From Halomarina halobia (GTDB lineage: Archaea; Halobacteriota; Halobacteria; Halobacteriales; Haloarculaceae): a stretch of 64,000 bases of DNA. The position numbers and the translations under genes are program-made. The stretch is from NCBI RefSeq assembly GCF_029338575.1, contig NZ_CP119993.1, forward strand, positions 248,001 to 312,000. The letters run 5' to 3'. The notes under the pieces are model-generated. The model was given only the letters and a program-made list of their open reading frames with translations, did no database searches and had not been told where the DNA came from. Of the stretch, positions 1 through 8,259 are shown piece by piece (position 1 is the stretch's first letter; every line of letters starts with the position of its first letter).

Positions 1-1
1 C

Positions 2-403
2 GTCCGCCTGGTGGCCGATCAGGACCCCGACGCGGTCTTCGAGTCGCTCTCGCGTCACGTCGAGGAGCGAGCGCCCGCAGGTGTCGACGTGACTATCGAG
101 CGCGTCGCGGCGATGGCCCCCCAGCGTACGCCGGCGGACGACCCCGTCGTCGAGCCGGCGATGCGAGCCGTCCGCGAGGGGTGGGGCGAGGAGCCGATTC
201 TCAAGCCCTCTCTCGGCGGCTCCGTGCCGACGTACGTCTTCGCGGACACCCTCGACGTCCCGTGTCTGGTCGTCCCGTACGCTAACGCCGACGAGAACAA
301 CCACGCCCCCGACGAGAACATCGCCCTGTCGTGTTTCCGGGCAGGCGCACGAACGACCGTCGCGCTGCTCCGGGAACTGTCGGAGACAACGCTCGAGGCG
401 TAG
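2..403 (+). CDS. M20 family metallopeptidase, C-terminal part (gene cut by window edge)
   Basis: The reading frame is open from the window edge, so only the last 133 or so residues of a zinc-dependent M20 (ArgE/DapE/dipeptidase-like) amidohydrolase are present. The visible part ends the lid domain and returns to the catalytic domain. Near the end, the NNHAPDEN segment supplies the late metal-binding His typical of M20 enzymes, and a Gly-Gly-Ser-Val-Pro stretch before it matches the region preceding that His in M20 dipeptidases. The substrate cannot be judged from this fragment. The gamma-glutamyltransferase-like gene 100 bases downstream fits a shared role in small-peptide or amide hydrolysis, which is inference. 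Confidence 0.85.
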   Translation, partial: VRLVADQDPDAVFESLSRHVEERAPAGVDVTIERVAAMAPQRTPADDPVVEPAMRAVREGWGEEPILKPSLGGSVPTYVFADTLDVPCLVVPYANADENNHAPDENIALSCFRAGARTTVALLRELSETTLEA

Positions 404-502
404 CGTCGAACGCCTCGGACGCGTCCACTACGCTAGCCCCGACGATTCAGTGCCGCGTGATGACATACCAACGCTTTAGTCGAGGCCCGTCGATCCGTTC
501 CC

Positions 503-2128
503 ATGGACCGGACGCCAGATTTAGACCGATTCACGTCACGACGCTCGACGGTGTACGCGCCGCACGGCGTCGTCGCGACGAGCCAGCCCCTCGCTGCGGC
601 GGCCGGCGTCGAAGCGCTCCGCGAGGGCGGAAACGCGTTCGACGCCGCCGTCGCCACTGCGGCGGCGCTGAACGTCGTCGAACCCACGAGCACGGGCCTC
701 GGCGGGGACGTGTTCGCGCTCTACCGGACCGCCGACGGCGAGATCGGCGCGCTTCGAAGCTGCGGGGGCGCGCCGTCGTCGGCGACGCTCGGGGACGTCC
801 GCGAACGGGTGGCCGAGACGCGCGACGTCGCCCCCGAGGCCGCAGAGATGCCCGAGTACGGACCGCTCACGGTGACCGTCCCCGGAACGGCCCGCGGCTG
901 GGAGCGAACCGTCGAGGAACTCGGCGAGCTGAGCCTCGCGCGGGCGCTGAAGCCGGCGATCGGGTACGCGACCGACGGCTTTCCCGTCTCGGAGATCATC
1001 GCCGGCCAGTGGGCCGAGGCAGCCGACGTCCTCCGCGGCGAGAACGCGCGGTCGGCGTACCTCCCCGGCGGTCGCGCGCCGACCGTCGGCGAGCGCGTCC
1101 GCCTCCCCCGGCTCGGCGAAACGATGCGGCGGATCGCCGGCGAGGGCGCCGACGTCGTCTACGAGGGCGAGATCGCGGACGAGATCGTCTCCGAGGTCCG
1201 ATCGCGGGGCGGGTTCCTCTCGCACGACGATCTCGCGTCGTTCGAGCCGGAGTTCGTCGAACCCGTCAGCACGACCTACGGGAGCGCGGAGATCTACGAA
1301 CTCCCCCCGAACAATCAGGGGATCGTCGCGCTCGAGGCGCTCAACATCGCCGAGGCGCTGGACGCGGGTGCGTACCCGGCCGACTCGCCGGAACGGATCC
1401 ACCTCGCCGCCGAGGCGACGAAGCGCGCGCTGACCGACGGCCTCCACCACGTCACCGATCCCGAGTTCGAAGCGATCCCGGAACTGGCGTCGAAGTCGTA
1501 CGCCGGCGATCGGGCCGCGGAGATCGACGCGGACGCGACGGCGGCCGTCGACGTCGGGTTCCCGAACGACCGCGTCGAAGGTGCCGACACCGTGCTGTTG
1601 ACGGTCGCCGACGAAGCGGGGAACGTCGTCTCGTACATCAACTCCCGGTTCAAGGACTTCGGCAGCGGCGTCGTCGCCGGTGACACGGGCATCGCCCTCC
1701 AGAACCGGGGGAGTTCGTTCTCGCTCGACCCCGACCACCCCAACCGCTTCGAACCGGGCAAGCGGCCGTTCCACACGCTCATCCCCGGCGTCGCACGGCT
1801 CGACGAGGACGACTGGGCGGCCTTCGGCGTGATGGGCGGCTACATGCAGCCCCAGGGCCACCTCCAGGTGCTGATGAACCTCATCGACGACGGGATGTCT
1901 ATCCAGGAGGCGCTCGACTTCCCGCGCTGGCGCTACCAGGTCGACGGCCAACTTGCCGTCGAGGGGCGGTTCGACGGCTCGGTGCTGACGAAACTCGCAC
2001 GGCGCGGTCACGAGGTCCGGGTCATGCCGCCGCTGCACTTCGGCGGCGGCCAGATCACGCGCAACGCGGGCGGAACGCTCTCCGGCGGCACCGATCCGCG
2101 GAAGGACGGGGTGGCGATCGGGTTCTGA
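503..2128 (+). CDS. ggt: gamma-glutamyltransferase family protein
   Basis: This 541-residue Ntn-hydrolase of the gamma-glutamyltranspeptidase family would self-cleave into two subunits and hydrolyse or transfer gamma-glutamyl or related amides. The N-terminal half carries the family pattern EGGNAFDAAVA and GLGGD. The predicted cleavage site and nucleophile is Thr363 in GADTVLL, followed by the usual DxxGN and a GSGV turn, then the FEPGKRPFHT block. The Thr sits in the DTVxL context of the cytosolic GGT-like subfamily rather than the TTHxS context of secreted GGTs, and no signal peptide is visible. That suggests an intracellular amide hydrolase rather than glutathione turnover. Length is normal. 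The start is the ATG at 503. Confidence 0.9.
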   Translation: MDRTPDLDRFTSRRSTVYAPHGVVATSQPLAAAAGVEALREGGNAFDAAVATAAALNVVEPTSTGLGGDVFALYRTADGEIGALRSCGGAPSSATLGDVRERVAETRDVAPEAAEMPEYGPLTVTVPGTARGWERTVEELGELSLARALKPAIGYATDGFPVSEIIAGQWAEAADVLRGENARSAYLPGGRAPTVGERVRLPRLGETMRRIAGEGADVVYEGEIADEIVSEVRSRGGFLSHDDLASFEPEFVEPVSTTYGSAEIYELPPNNQGIVALEALNIAEALDAGAYPADSPERIHLAAEATKRALTDGLHHVTDPEFEAIPELASKSYAGDRAAEIDADATAAVDVGFPNDRVEGADTVLLTVADEAGNVVSYINSRFKDFGSGVVAGDTGIALQNRGSSFSLDPDHPNRFEPGKRPFHTLIPGVARLDEDDWAAFGVMGGYMQPQGHLQVLMNLIDDGMSIQEALDFPRWRYQVDGQLAVEGRFDGSVLTKLARRGHEVRVMPPLHFGGGQITRNAGGTLSGGTDPRKDGVAIGF

Positions 2129-2199
2129 ACCCGCTCGAGGCGCACTCGGGATCGAACACTCGGCGGGAGCGCGACGGAGCGACCGGCTCCGCGTCGTCC

Positions 2200-2637
2200 C
2201 TAGACGATCGTGACCGGCCGATCGGCGTTGAGGATGACGTCCTGGGTGACGCTGCCGAACACCGCCTTGCCGACCGGCGACCGCTTCCGGCCGGGGACGA
2301 CGATGGCGTCCGCGTCGACCGACTCGGCGTAGTCGACGATCTCCTCCGCGGGGTCGCCGTGACGGCGAACGAGTTCGACCGCGACGCCCGCCTCGACGAG
2401 GTGATCCTGAACGGTCACGGCCGAATCGGGGAACTCGTCTTCGTCGTAGAGGTCTTCGGACCGGACGTTCCCGCCGTCGTCGACCGCCTTGAACTCCTTG
2501 AACACGTTCACGACCGAGACGGTGATCCCGCCGAGGTCCGCGTTGAGGCCGGACTCGTCGCCGAGACCCGTGACGAACCGTGCCGCGGCCGCCGCTCGCG
2601 TCTCCTCTTCGTCCACCGGAATGACGATGTGGTACAT
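2200..2637 (-). CDS. universal stress protein (UspA family)
   Basis: A 145-residue single-domain Usp fold protein. It begins with the typical MYHIVIPVD strand. Near the C terminus it has the nucleotide-binding loop of the form GRKRSPVGKAVFGS, then the final strand RPVTIV. This loop is the ATP-binding G-x2-(G)-x9-G-S signature, with Arg where the second Gly usually stands, a change I associate with haloarchaeal members. It lies alone, convergent with the upstream ggt-like gene, and has its own TATA-like box. The role is probably nucleotide-dependent stress signalling; the exact function is unknown. Confidence 0.88.
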   Translation of the reverse strand: MYHIVIPVDEEETRAAAAARFVTGLGDESGLNADLGGITVSVVNVFKEFKAVDDGGNVRSEDLYDEDEFPDSAVTVQDHLVEAGVAVELVRRHGDPAEEIVDYAESVDADAIVVPGRKRSPVGKAVFGSVTQDVILNADRPVTIV

Positions 2638-2663
2638 GCGCTCTCGGTAGGGTTCGGCCCCCT

Positions 2664-2672
2664 AGTATATGA
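2664..2672 (-). promoter_or_regulatory. TATA-like box for the UspA-family gene
   Basis: On the minus strand a TCATATACT element is centred about 31 bases before the ATG at 2637. This is the position of a haloarchaeal TATA box for a leaderless or nearly leaderless transcript. Confidence 0.55.
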
Positions 2673-2920
2673 ATCGTACGCGCAGATCCCCGAACGGCGC
2701 TGACCGCGGGGCACCCACTGGCCGCGGCGCGACGGATCGGGATCGGCGGGCAGTTCGGGCGGATCGCTGGCGACCGCGAGGTCGCGTCCCGCCGTCGTGG
2801 TACCGACGACCACGGGACGGGGAGCCGGCTCACAGTCACCCTCCGGCTGACTCTCCGCGGCCGACCGTCCACGGCGCGTCCAGTAACGCTTTCGTGGTGG
2901 GCCGTCTGGCAGACGATGAG

Positions 2921-3766
2921 ATGAGCTACCAGAACTACCTCGAGGGCGGGAAGTTGATCCTGACCGTCCCGACGACGGGCGGCGTGCAGGGAAAGGAGGC
3001 GAACCCGAATCTGCCGGAACAGCCCGACGAGATCGCGGAGGCGGCCCGGGAGTGCGAGCGACTCGGCGCGGCCATCGTTCACCTTCACGGGCGGGACGAA
3101 CGCGGCGAGCGCGACGCCGGGCGCTTACAGGAGATCAACGACGCCGTTCGGGATCGCTGCGACGACATCATCATCCAGAACACGACCGGTGGGACGGGCA
3201 TCCCGCTCGAGCAGCGAGCGAAGGGAATCCGGACCGACCCGCTGCCCGAGATGGCGTCGCTCGACATGGGGCCGATGAACCGGTACCAGCACCTCACCGC
3301 CGAGAACACCCGCCACATGATCGACACGCTGGCCGCGGAGATGCAGGAGAAGGGGATCAAACCCGAGATGGAGGTGTTCAACAACGGCCACCTCAACGAG
3401 GTGTACCGCCTCATCGAGAGGGGGCTGCTCGACGAACCGTACTACGTCAACCTCATCTTCGGGCCGGGGACGCTCACGCCGCCCACGCCGGAGAACATGG
3501 TCAACATGGTGAACAACCTCCCGGAGAACTCGATCTTCAACGTGCTGGCGATCGGTCCCCACCAGCTCCCGCTGACGACGATGGGGATCGTGATGGGCGG
3601 GCACGTCCGCGTCGGCATGGAGGACAACCTCTACTACCGACGCGGCGAGCCGGTCGAGAGCAACGCGCAACTCGTCGAGCGCACGGTGCGCATCGCCGAC
3701 GAACTCGATCGCGACCTCGCGACGCCCGCCGAGGCGCGCGACCTCCTCGGGATTCCGTCCCGGTGA
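2921..3766 (+). CDS. beta-keto acid cleavage enzyme (BKACE, DUF849)
   Basis: A 281-residue TIM-barrel Zn enzyme of the BKACE family, which condenses a beta-keto acid with acetyl-CoA and splits it to acetoacetate plus a new acyl-CoA (3-keto-5-aminohexanoate cleavage enzyme is the type member). The HxH metal motif is seen in IVHLHGRD, the Gly-rich QNTTGG strand follows, and the late acidic ligand region reads HVRVGMEDN. The ATG at 2921 (MSYQNYL) is preferred. The frame stays open upstream to another ATG at 2669, but the added residues are Arg/Pro-rich and unlike any BKACE N terminus. The specific keto acid is unknown. The gene stands alone between the Usp gene and a small Cys-rich gene. Confidence 0.9.
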   Translation: MSYQNYLEGGKLILTVPTTGGVQGKEANPNLPEQPDEIAEAARECERLGAAIVHLHGRDERGERDAGRLQEINDAVRDRCDDIIIQNTTGGTGIPLEQRAKGIRTDPLPEMASLDMGPMNRYQHLTAENTRHMIDTLAAEMQEKGIKPEMEVFNNGHLNEVYRLIERGLLDEPYYVNLIFGPGTLTPPTPENMVNMVNNLPENSIFNVLAIGPHQLPLTTMGIVMGGHVRVGMEDNLYYRRGEPVESNAQLVERTVRIADELDRDLATPAEARDLLGIPSR

Positions 3767-3837
3767 CCGCGGGTCCGACCTCGGGGATCGGGACTCGACG
3801 GGACTCGACGGGAGTCGGCCGGATCGATGGTCGCCGG

Positions 3838-4020
3838 TCAGTCGGACTCGGCCTCGCGATAGAACTCGCAGTCGCGCTCGTGGTCGAGCTCGTGGCGGTC
3901 GTTGCAGACGTCCGCTCGCATCGGCGAGACGAACCTCTCGACGACCTCGCAGTAGGCGCGTTCGGTGTCGAACGTCCGGTCGCCGTCGGACCGGCGATAC
4001 GACAGATATGGACACGTCAT
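3838..4020 (-). CDS. small Cys/His-rich protein, possibly metal-binding
   Basis: A 60-residue soluble acidic protein beginning MTCPYLSYRR. It has four cysteines (3, 24, 39, 51) and two histidines (43, 47), including a VSPMRADVCND segment. I recall similar short proteins in haloarchaea, but assign no function. The Cys/His spacing would suit one zinc or Fe-S site. It is divergent from the flavoprotein dehydrogenase that starts at 4127 and shares that intergenic region. It is more acidic than neighbouring shadow frames, which argues that it is translated. Confidence 0.7.
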   Translation of the reverse strand: MTCPYLSYRRSDGDRTFDTERAYCEVVERFVSPMRADVCNDRHELDHERDCEFYREAESD

Positions 4021-4095
4021 AGTCCCCCCGAGACGGCCCGCCTACGAATACCTACCGGTGAGGCAGGGTCTCGACTGCCGCCGGGATTGGAGAGC

Positions 4096-4102
4096 GTTTA
4101 AG
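4096..4102 (+). promoter_or_regulatory. TATA-like box for the FAD-linked dehydrogenase gene
   Basis: GTTTAAG centred about 28 bases before the ATG at 4127 in an otherwise GC-rich stretch, as expected for a leaderless haloarchaeal transcript. Confidence 0.5.
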
Positions 4103-4126
4103 CGGGTTCGCGGCCCAGGCGGTGTC

Positions 4127-5521
4127 ATGGAGCAGGACCCCGACTCGAACTACGACTGCGCGTTCCTCGACGACGCGATCACCGACGGCCGGGTGGCACA
4201 CGGAGCGAGCGTGCGCGAACAGTACGCGTCCGACGAGAGCCCGTACCCCGGCCGAGTGCCCGACGCCGTCGTCTGGCCGGCCTCGAGCGACGAAGTCGCG
4301 GCCGTCCTCGCGGCGGCCGACGAGCGTCGCGTGCCGGTCACGCCGCGCTCGGGCGGCTCCGGGCTCGAGGGGAGCGCCATCCCGATCGCCGGCGGAATCG
4401 TTCTCAGCACGGCCGAGATCGGAGGCGTCGAGGTGTCGCCGGACGACCTTCGGGCGACCGTCGGCGCGGGCGTCGTCTACGACGAGCTGAACGCGCGACT
4501 GGCCCCGCACGGACTGCGGTTCGCGCCCGGGATCTCGAGCGGCGACGTCGCGACGATCGGCGGCATGGTGGCGACGAACGCGAGCGGGTTCAACGCGGTC
4601 CGCTACGGCGAGACGCGCGACCACGTCCGCCGCCTCGAGGTGGTCACCGCCGACGGGCGCGTCGTCGAGTGCGGCAGGGACGTCGTCAAGACGTCCGCGG
4701 GGTACAGTCTGAAGGACCTCTTCGTCGGTAGCGAGGGGACGCTCGGCGTCGTCACCGAGGTGACGCTCGGGCTGGTCGGCATTCCCGAACACCGCCGGGC
4801 GGCGCTGGTGACGTTCCCGTCGCGGGCCGACGCGTCCCGGGCCGTCGCGGACGCGATCGGCTCGGGGCTGGTCCCCGGCGCGATCGAGTTCATCGACACC
4901 ACGTCCATGAAGATGCTGAACGCGTATCACGACGACGTAACGTTCGCCGAGCGGCCGACGCTGATCATCGAGTTGCACGCGAACAACGGCGGGATCGAGG
5001 AGGATCTCGCGTTCGCGAGGGCGCTCTGCGAGGACCACGGGATGCGCTCGTGGGAGGCGGCGGACGAGGAGAACCTGGACGATATCTGGCAGGCGCGCCG
5101 CGACAAGTACCACGCCACGAAAGCGTACCGCGAGGACTGGGACGTCGCGCTGGTCGGCGACGTCGTCGTACCGATCTCCAGCTACCCGGAGATCGTCGAG
5201 GCGGTCGCTCGGGCCAGCGACGACCTCGACCTGCTGACCGCCTGCGTCGGTCACGCCGGGGACGGGAACCTCCACTTCACGTCGCTGGTCGACCCCGACG
5301 ACGGGGAGATGGTCGAGCGGGCCCGCGAGTTGAACGAGCGCGTCGTCCGGACGGCGATCGGGCTCGGCGGCAGCGCGACCGGCGAACACGGCGTCGGCAT
5401 CGGGAAGCGACAGTTCATGGACGAGGAGCACGGTCCGGCGATCGACCTCATGCGCTCGGTCAAGCGGACGCTCGATCCGAACGGCATCCTGAACCCCGGT
5501 AAGGTGCTCCCCGACGCCTGA
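4127..5521 (+). CDS. FAD-binding oxidoreductase, GlcD / D-lactate dehydrogenase type
   Basis: A 464-residue vanillyl-alcohol-oxidase-fold flavoprotein, probably oxidising a D-2-hydroxy acid (D-lactate, glycolate or a sugar-derived acid) and passing electrons to the respiratory chain. The FAD-binding PCMH domain covers about residues 45-225, with GGSGLEGSAIP, the GGMVATNASG block and the VGSEGTLGVVTE loop. The C-terminal FAD-oxidase domain carries HAGDGNLH and GEHGVGIGK, the metal and active-site His motifs of this family. The ATG at 4127 is used because a TATA-like box lies 28 bases before it; a frame extension to 3965 would cover the divergent promoter. An enolase-superfamily dehydratase follows 114 bases later, suggesting sugar-acid catabolism. 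Confidence 0.9.
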   Translation: MEQDPDSNYDCAFLDDAITDGRVAHGASVREQYASDESPYPGRVPDAVVWPASSDEVAAVLAAADERRVPVTPRSGGSGLEGSAIPIAGGIVLSTAEIGGVEVSPDDLRATVGAGVVYDELNARLAPHGLRFAPGISSGDVATIGGMVATNASGFNAVRYGETRDHVRRLEVVTADGRVVECGRDVVKTSAGYSLKDLFVGSEGTLGVVTEVTLGLVGIPEHRRAALVTFPSRADASRAVADAIGSGLVPGAIEFIDTTSMKMLNAYHDDVTFAERPTLIIELHANNGGIEEDLAFARALCEDHGMRSWEAADEENLDDIWQARRDKYHATKAYREDWDVALVGDVVVPISSYPEIVEAVARASDDLDLLTACVGHAGDGNLHFTSLVDPDDGEMVERARELNERVVRTAIGLGGSATGEHGVGIGKRQFMDEEHGPAIDLMRSVKRTLDPNGILNPGKVLPDA

Positions 5522-5635
5522 GGCCCGTCGTCGCGGCACGACCCGCGCGATCGGCGGGATCGTCGCCGGGCGGGTCGTGTCAGCTTCTCGCCCCATAACT
5601 TGATGTGACGACTCGAGAGAGGGATACGCGATAGC

Positions 5636-6868
5636 ATGTACTCGGACTTCGCGGCGCGGCTCGCATCGAGCATCTGGCCGGACTTCGGTCGAACGCCGGA
5701 TCGGTCGACCGAGACGCCGGAGATCACCGGCCTGTCGACGGTCGTCGTCGACGGCAACTTCCCGTGGACGATCGTTCGCCTCGAGACGGACGCCGGCGTC
5801 ACGGGGATCGGCGAATCGTATCCCTCCCCCGGCGTGCACGAGGTGATCACGGACTACTTCGAGCCGGTCCTCGTGGGCGAAAACCCGCTCGACGTCGAAC
5901 GGCTCTACCACCTCATGCGCGAGAGCCTCTCGGGGCGAGGGTCCCAGCAGGGGATCGGCACGATCGCGATCAGCGGCATCGAGATCGCGCTCTGGGACGC
6001 CGCCGGGAAGGTCCTCGGGGTGCCCGTGTATCAGCTCCTGGGCGGCAAGATGCGCGAGGAGGTCCGCGTGTACGCGGACTGCCACGCCGGCGAGGGGATG
6101 GTCGAGGCGGCGCTCAACGAACAGCCCGGCGAGACCTACGAGGCGGCGGCCTACGCTCGGTCGGCGCGGGCGGCAGTCGACGACGGCTACGAGTTGATCA
6201 AGTTCGACCTCGACGTGCCGTCGGGCCGGGACGTCGACACGCTCGCGCGGCACTTCGACGGCCCGGAGATCGAACACAAGCGCGGGCTGGTCGAGGCCGT
6301 GACCGAGGAGGTCGGGGACGAGGCGGAGGTCGCCGTCGACCTGCACTGGAACTTCAGCGTCGAGGCGACCGAAAAGCTGTGTGCGGCGCTCGAACCGTAC
6401 GACCTCGCGTGGATCGAGGACCCGCTCCCGCCGGAGAACGCGGACGCGCTGGCGACGCTCAACCGGCGCGTCGAGCAACCGCTGCTCACGGGGGAGAACC
6501 GCTACGGTCGCCACGGCTTTCGCGACCTGATCGAGAAGGAGGCCGTCTCCTTCGTCGCGCCCGACGTGCCGAAGACCGGCGGCATCGCGGAGACGAAGAA
6601 GATCGCCGAACTGGCGGACACCTACTACCTGACGACGTGTCCGCACAACATCGGCAGCCCGGTCGCGACGATGGCGGGCGTCCACGTCGGCGCGACGGTC
6701 CCGAACTTCCTCGCGCTCGAGTTCCACGCCCGCGACGTGCCGTGGTGGGACGACCTCGTCGCGTCCGACGAGCCACTCATCCGGGACGGGCGGATCGAAG
6801 TCCCCGACGAGCCGGGGCTCGGCATCGAACTCGACTGGGACGTCGTCGAGGAGCACCGAAGGGAGTAA
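5636..6868 (+). CDS. mandelate racemase / muconate lactonising enzyme family protein (sugar-acid dehydratase-like)
   Basis: A 410-residue enolase-superfamily protein that would abstract the alpha-proton of a carboxylate substrate with Mg2+. The capping domain is about residues 25-150 and the barrel follows. Predicted metal ligands are Asp235 (VAVDLHWN), Glu261 (IEDP) and Glu287 (GEN). The acid/base positions are Lys in LIKFD and His337 in CPHNIG. This resembles galactonate/gluconate dehydratase-type enzymes, but KFD instead of KxK leaves the reaction open. It lies downstream of a GlcD-type dehydrogenase and upstream of an M20 amidohydrolase on the same strand; the gaps of over 100 bases suggest separate promoters. 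Confidence 0.88.
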   Translation: MYSDFAARLASSIWPDFGRTPDRSTETPEITGLSTVVVDGNFPWTIVRLETDAGVTGIGESYPSPGVHEVITDYFEPVLVGENPLDVERLYHLMRESLSGRGSQQGIGTIAISGIEIALWDAAGKVLGVPVYQLLGGKMREEVRVYADCHAGEGMVEAALNEQPGETYEAAAYARSARAAVDDGYELIKFDLDVPSGRDVDTLARHFDGPEIEHKRGLVEAVTEEVGDEAEVAVDLHWNFSVEATEKLCAALEPYDLAWIEDPLPPENADALATLNRRVEQPLLTGENRYGRHGFRDLIEKEAVSFVAPDVPKTGGIAETKKIAELADTYYLTTCPHNIGSPVATMAGVHVGATVPNFLALEFHARDVPWWDDLVASDEPLIRDGRIEVPDEPGLGIELDWDVVEEHRRE

Positions 6869-6948
6869 GGCTGGCTTCGACCCGACCGTCCTCCGCCGTC
6901 TCGACCTCGGACGGCGACCGGGGGTCGGCGCGCAGCCGGGGCGGAATC

Positions 6949-6957
6949 CTTTTTACG
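6949..6957 (+). promoter_or_regulatory. TATA-like box for the M20 hydrolase gene
   Basis: CTTTTTACG is centred about 26 bases before the ATG at 6979, the clearest AT-rich element in the 110-base gap. Confidence 0.55.
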
Positions 6958-6978
6958 GCTACCCGAAATGGTGAGGTC

Positions 6979-8166
6979 ATGGATAGCATATCACAGGAGG
7001 ACGTACAGCGACTCGTCGCGGCGCTCGTGAGCATCGAGACGGAGAATCCGCCGGGGAACGAGCGGGCGTGCGCGGAGTACATCGTCGACTGGTTCGCCGA
7101 TCGTCGAATCGACGCGGACCTGATCGAGGAGCCGTACGAAGACCGGCCGCAGGTCGCCGTCCGAATCGGAGACGGCGATCCGACGCTCGTCCTCAACGGC
7201 CACATCGACGTCGTGCCCGCAGGTGACCGAGCGCAGTGGACCCACGACCCCTACGGAGCGGCGGTCGTCGACGGATCGCTGTTCGGTCGAGGGAGCGCCG
7301 ACATGAAGACTGGCGTCGCGATCGGGATGCTGGCGACCGCCCGTCTCGCGCGAGCGATCGAGTCCGGCGAACTCCGGGGGTCGATCGTGTTTCACGCGGC
7401 GATCGGCGAGGAGACCGCCGAACCCGGGACGAGAACGCTGCTCGAGCGGGGATACGACGGCGATTACGGCGTCGTGCTCGAACCGACGGGGCTTCGGACG
7501 GCGACGAGCGAGAAGGGCCTCGCGTGGTACGAGATCCGCGTCACCGGCGCTCCGTCCCACGCGAGCAGACCGGACCAGGGGAGAAACGCCGTCCTCGACG
7601 CTCGTCCGGTACTCGACGCGCTCGCCGAGTACGACGCGGACGTCCGGGAGCGGGAGGACGACCTCGTCGGGCGGGCATACTCGACGGTGACGATGTTCGA
7701 GGCAGGGACGAAGGAGAACGTACTCCCCGAGGCCGCGACGATCACGGTCGATCGGCGGTTCCTCCCGGACGAGGAGATCGACGAGATCGACGCGGAGATC
7801 GACGCGCTGCTCGCGGAGGTGGAATCGAACCACGGCGTCGAGACCTCGTGGAGGCGGACCCGGACGTACGAGTCCGCGGAGATCCCCGCCGACAGTAGCC
7901 TCGCGGACGTCTTCCGGCGGCACTCCGCGGACGTCGACGACGTTCCGGCCGAGCCGTGGGGGATCGAGGCGTCGACGGACGTTCGAAACTTCGTCAACGA
8001 CGCGGGGATCGAGGCGATCACCTGGGGTCCGGGCGACATCACGCAGGCGCACACGTACGACGAGCACGTGGATCTCGAAGCCGCTACGAGCGGCCTCCGG
8101 GCCCTGCTCGGGGCGTCGCGGGAGATCCTCTCCGGCGATGCGGAGACGGAATCCTCACGCGAGTAG
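6979..8166 (+). CDS. M20 family metallohydrolase (ArgE/DapE type)
   Basis: A 395-residue zinc amidohydrolase of the ArgE/DapE/acetylornithine deacetylase family. The metal and catalytic residues are all present: His in NGHIDVVP, Asp in GRGSADMKTG, the Glu-Glu general base in IGEET, Glu in VLEPTGL, and the last His in TQAHTYDEHV. The dimerisation/lid domain lies near residues 180-290 and starts with the SHASRPDQG segment. The gene probably deacylates an N-acyl amino acid or cleaves a small amide. The frame runs back into the preceding gene's shadow, but the TATA-like box and the family N terminus place the start at 6979. Confidence 0.92.
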   Translation: MDSISQEDVQRLVAALVSIETENPPGNERACAEYIVDWFADRRIDADLIEEPYEDRPQVAVRIGDGDPTLVLNGHIDVVPAGDRAQWTHDPYGAAVVDGSLFGRGSADMKTGVAIGMLATARLARAIESGELRGSIVFHAAIGEETAEPGTRTLLERGYDGDYGVVLEPTGLRTATSEKGLAWYEIRVTGAPSHASRPDQGRNAVLDARPVLDALAEYDADVREREDDLVGRAYSTVTMFEAGTKENVLPEAATITVDRRFLPDEEIDEIDAEIDALLAEVESNHGVETSWRRTRTYESAEIPADSSLADVFRRHSADVDDVPAEPWGIEASTDVRNFVNDAGIEAITWGPGDITQAHTYDEHVDLEAATSGLRALLGASREILSGDAETESSRE

Positions 8167-8259
8167 TCGTCACGACCGTAGTTCGCGTCGAACGTCCGTG
8201 CGCGTGATTTCGGGGGCGTCCCCGTTCGAACGACGCGAGCGGCCCGCGACTATCGCTGT

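Noticed and set aside
536..3088. An 850-codon open frame on the minus strand
   Set aside because: It is a composite shadow of the ggt-like, Usp and BKACE genes with no start context.
3791..3820. Tandem GGACTCGACG repeat (two full copies and part of a third)
   Set aside because: It is too short and lies in a non-coding gap with no further copies seen; probably slippage in GC-rich DNA.
4052..6856. A 934-codon open frame on the minus strand
   Set aside because: It is antisense to the GlcD-type and enolase-superfamily genes, is rich in Arg/Val/Asp without domain features, and results from GC-rich third positions.
5764..6978. Apparent N-terminal extension of the M20 hydrolase
   Set aside because: The extension is a shadow of the enolase-superfamily gene; the family N terminus and a TATA-like box place the start at 6979.
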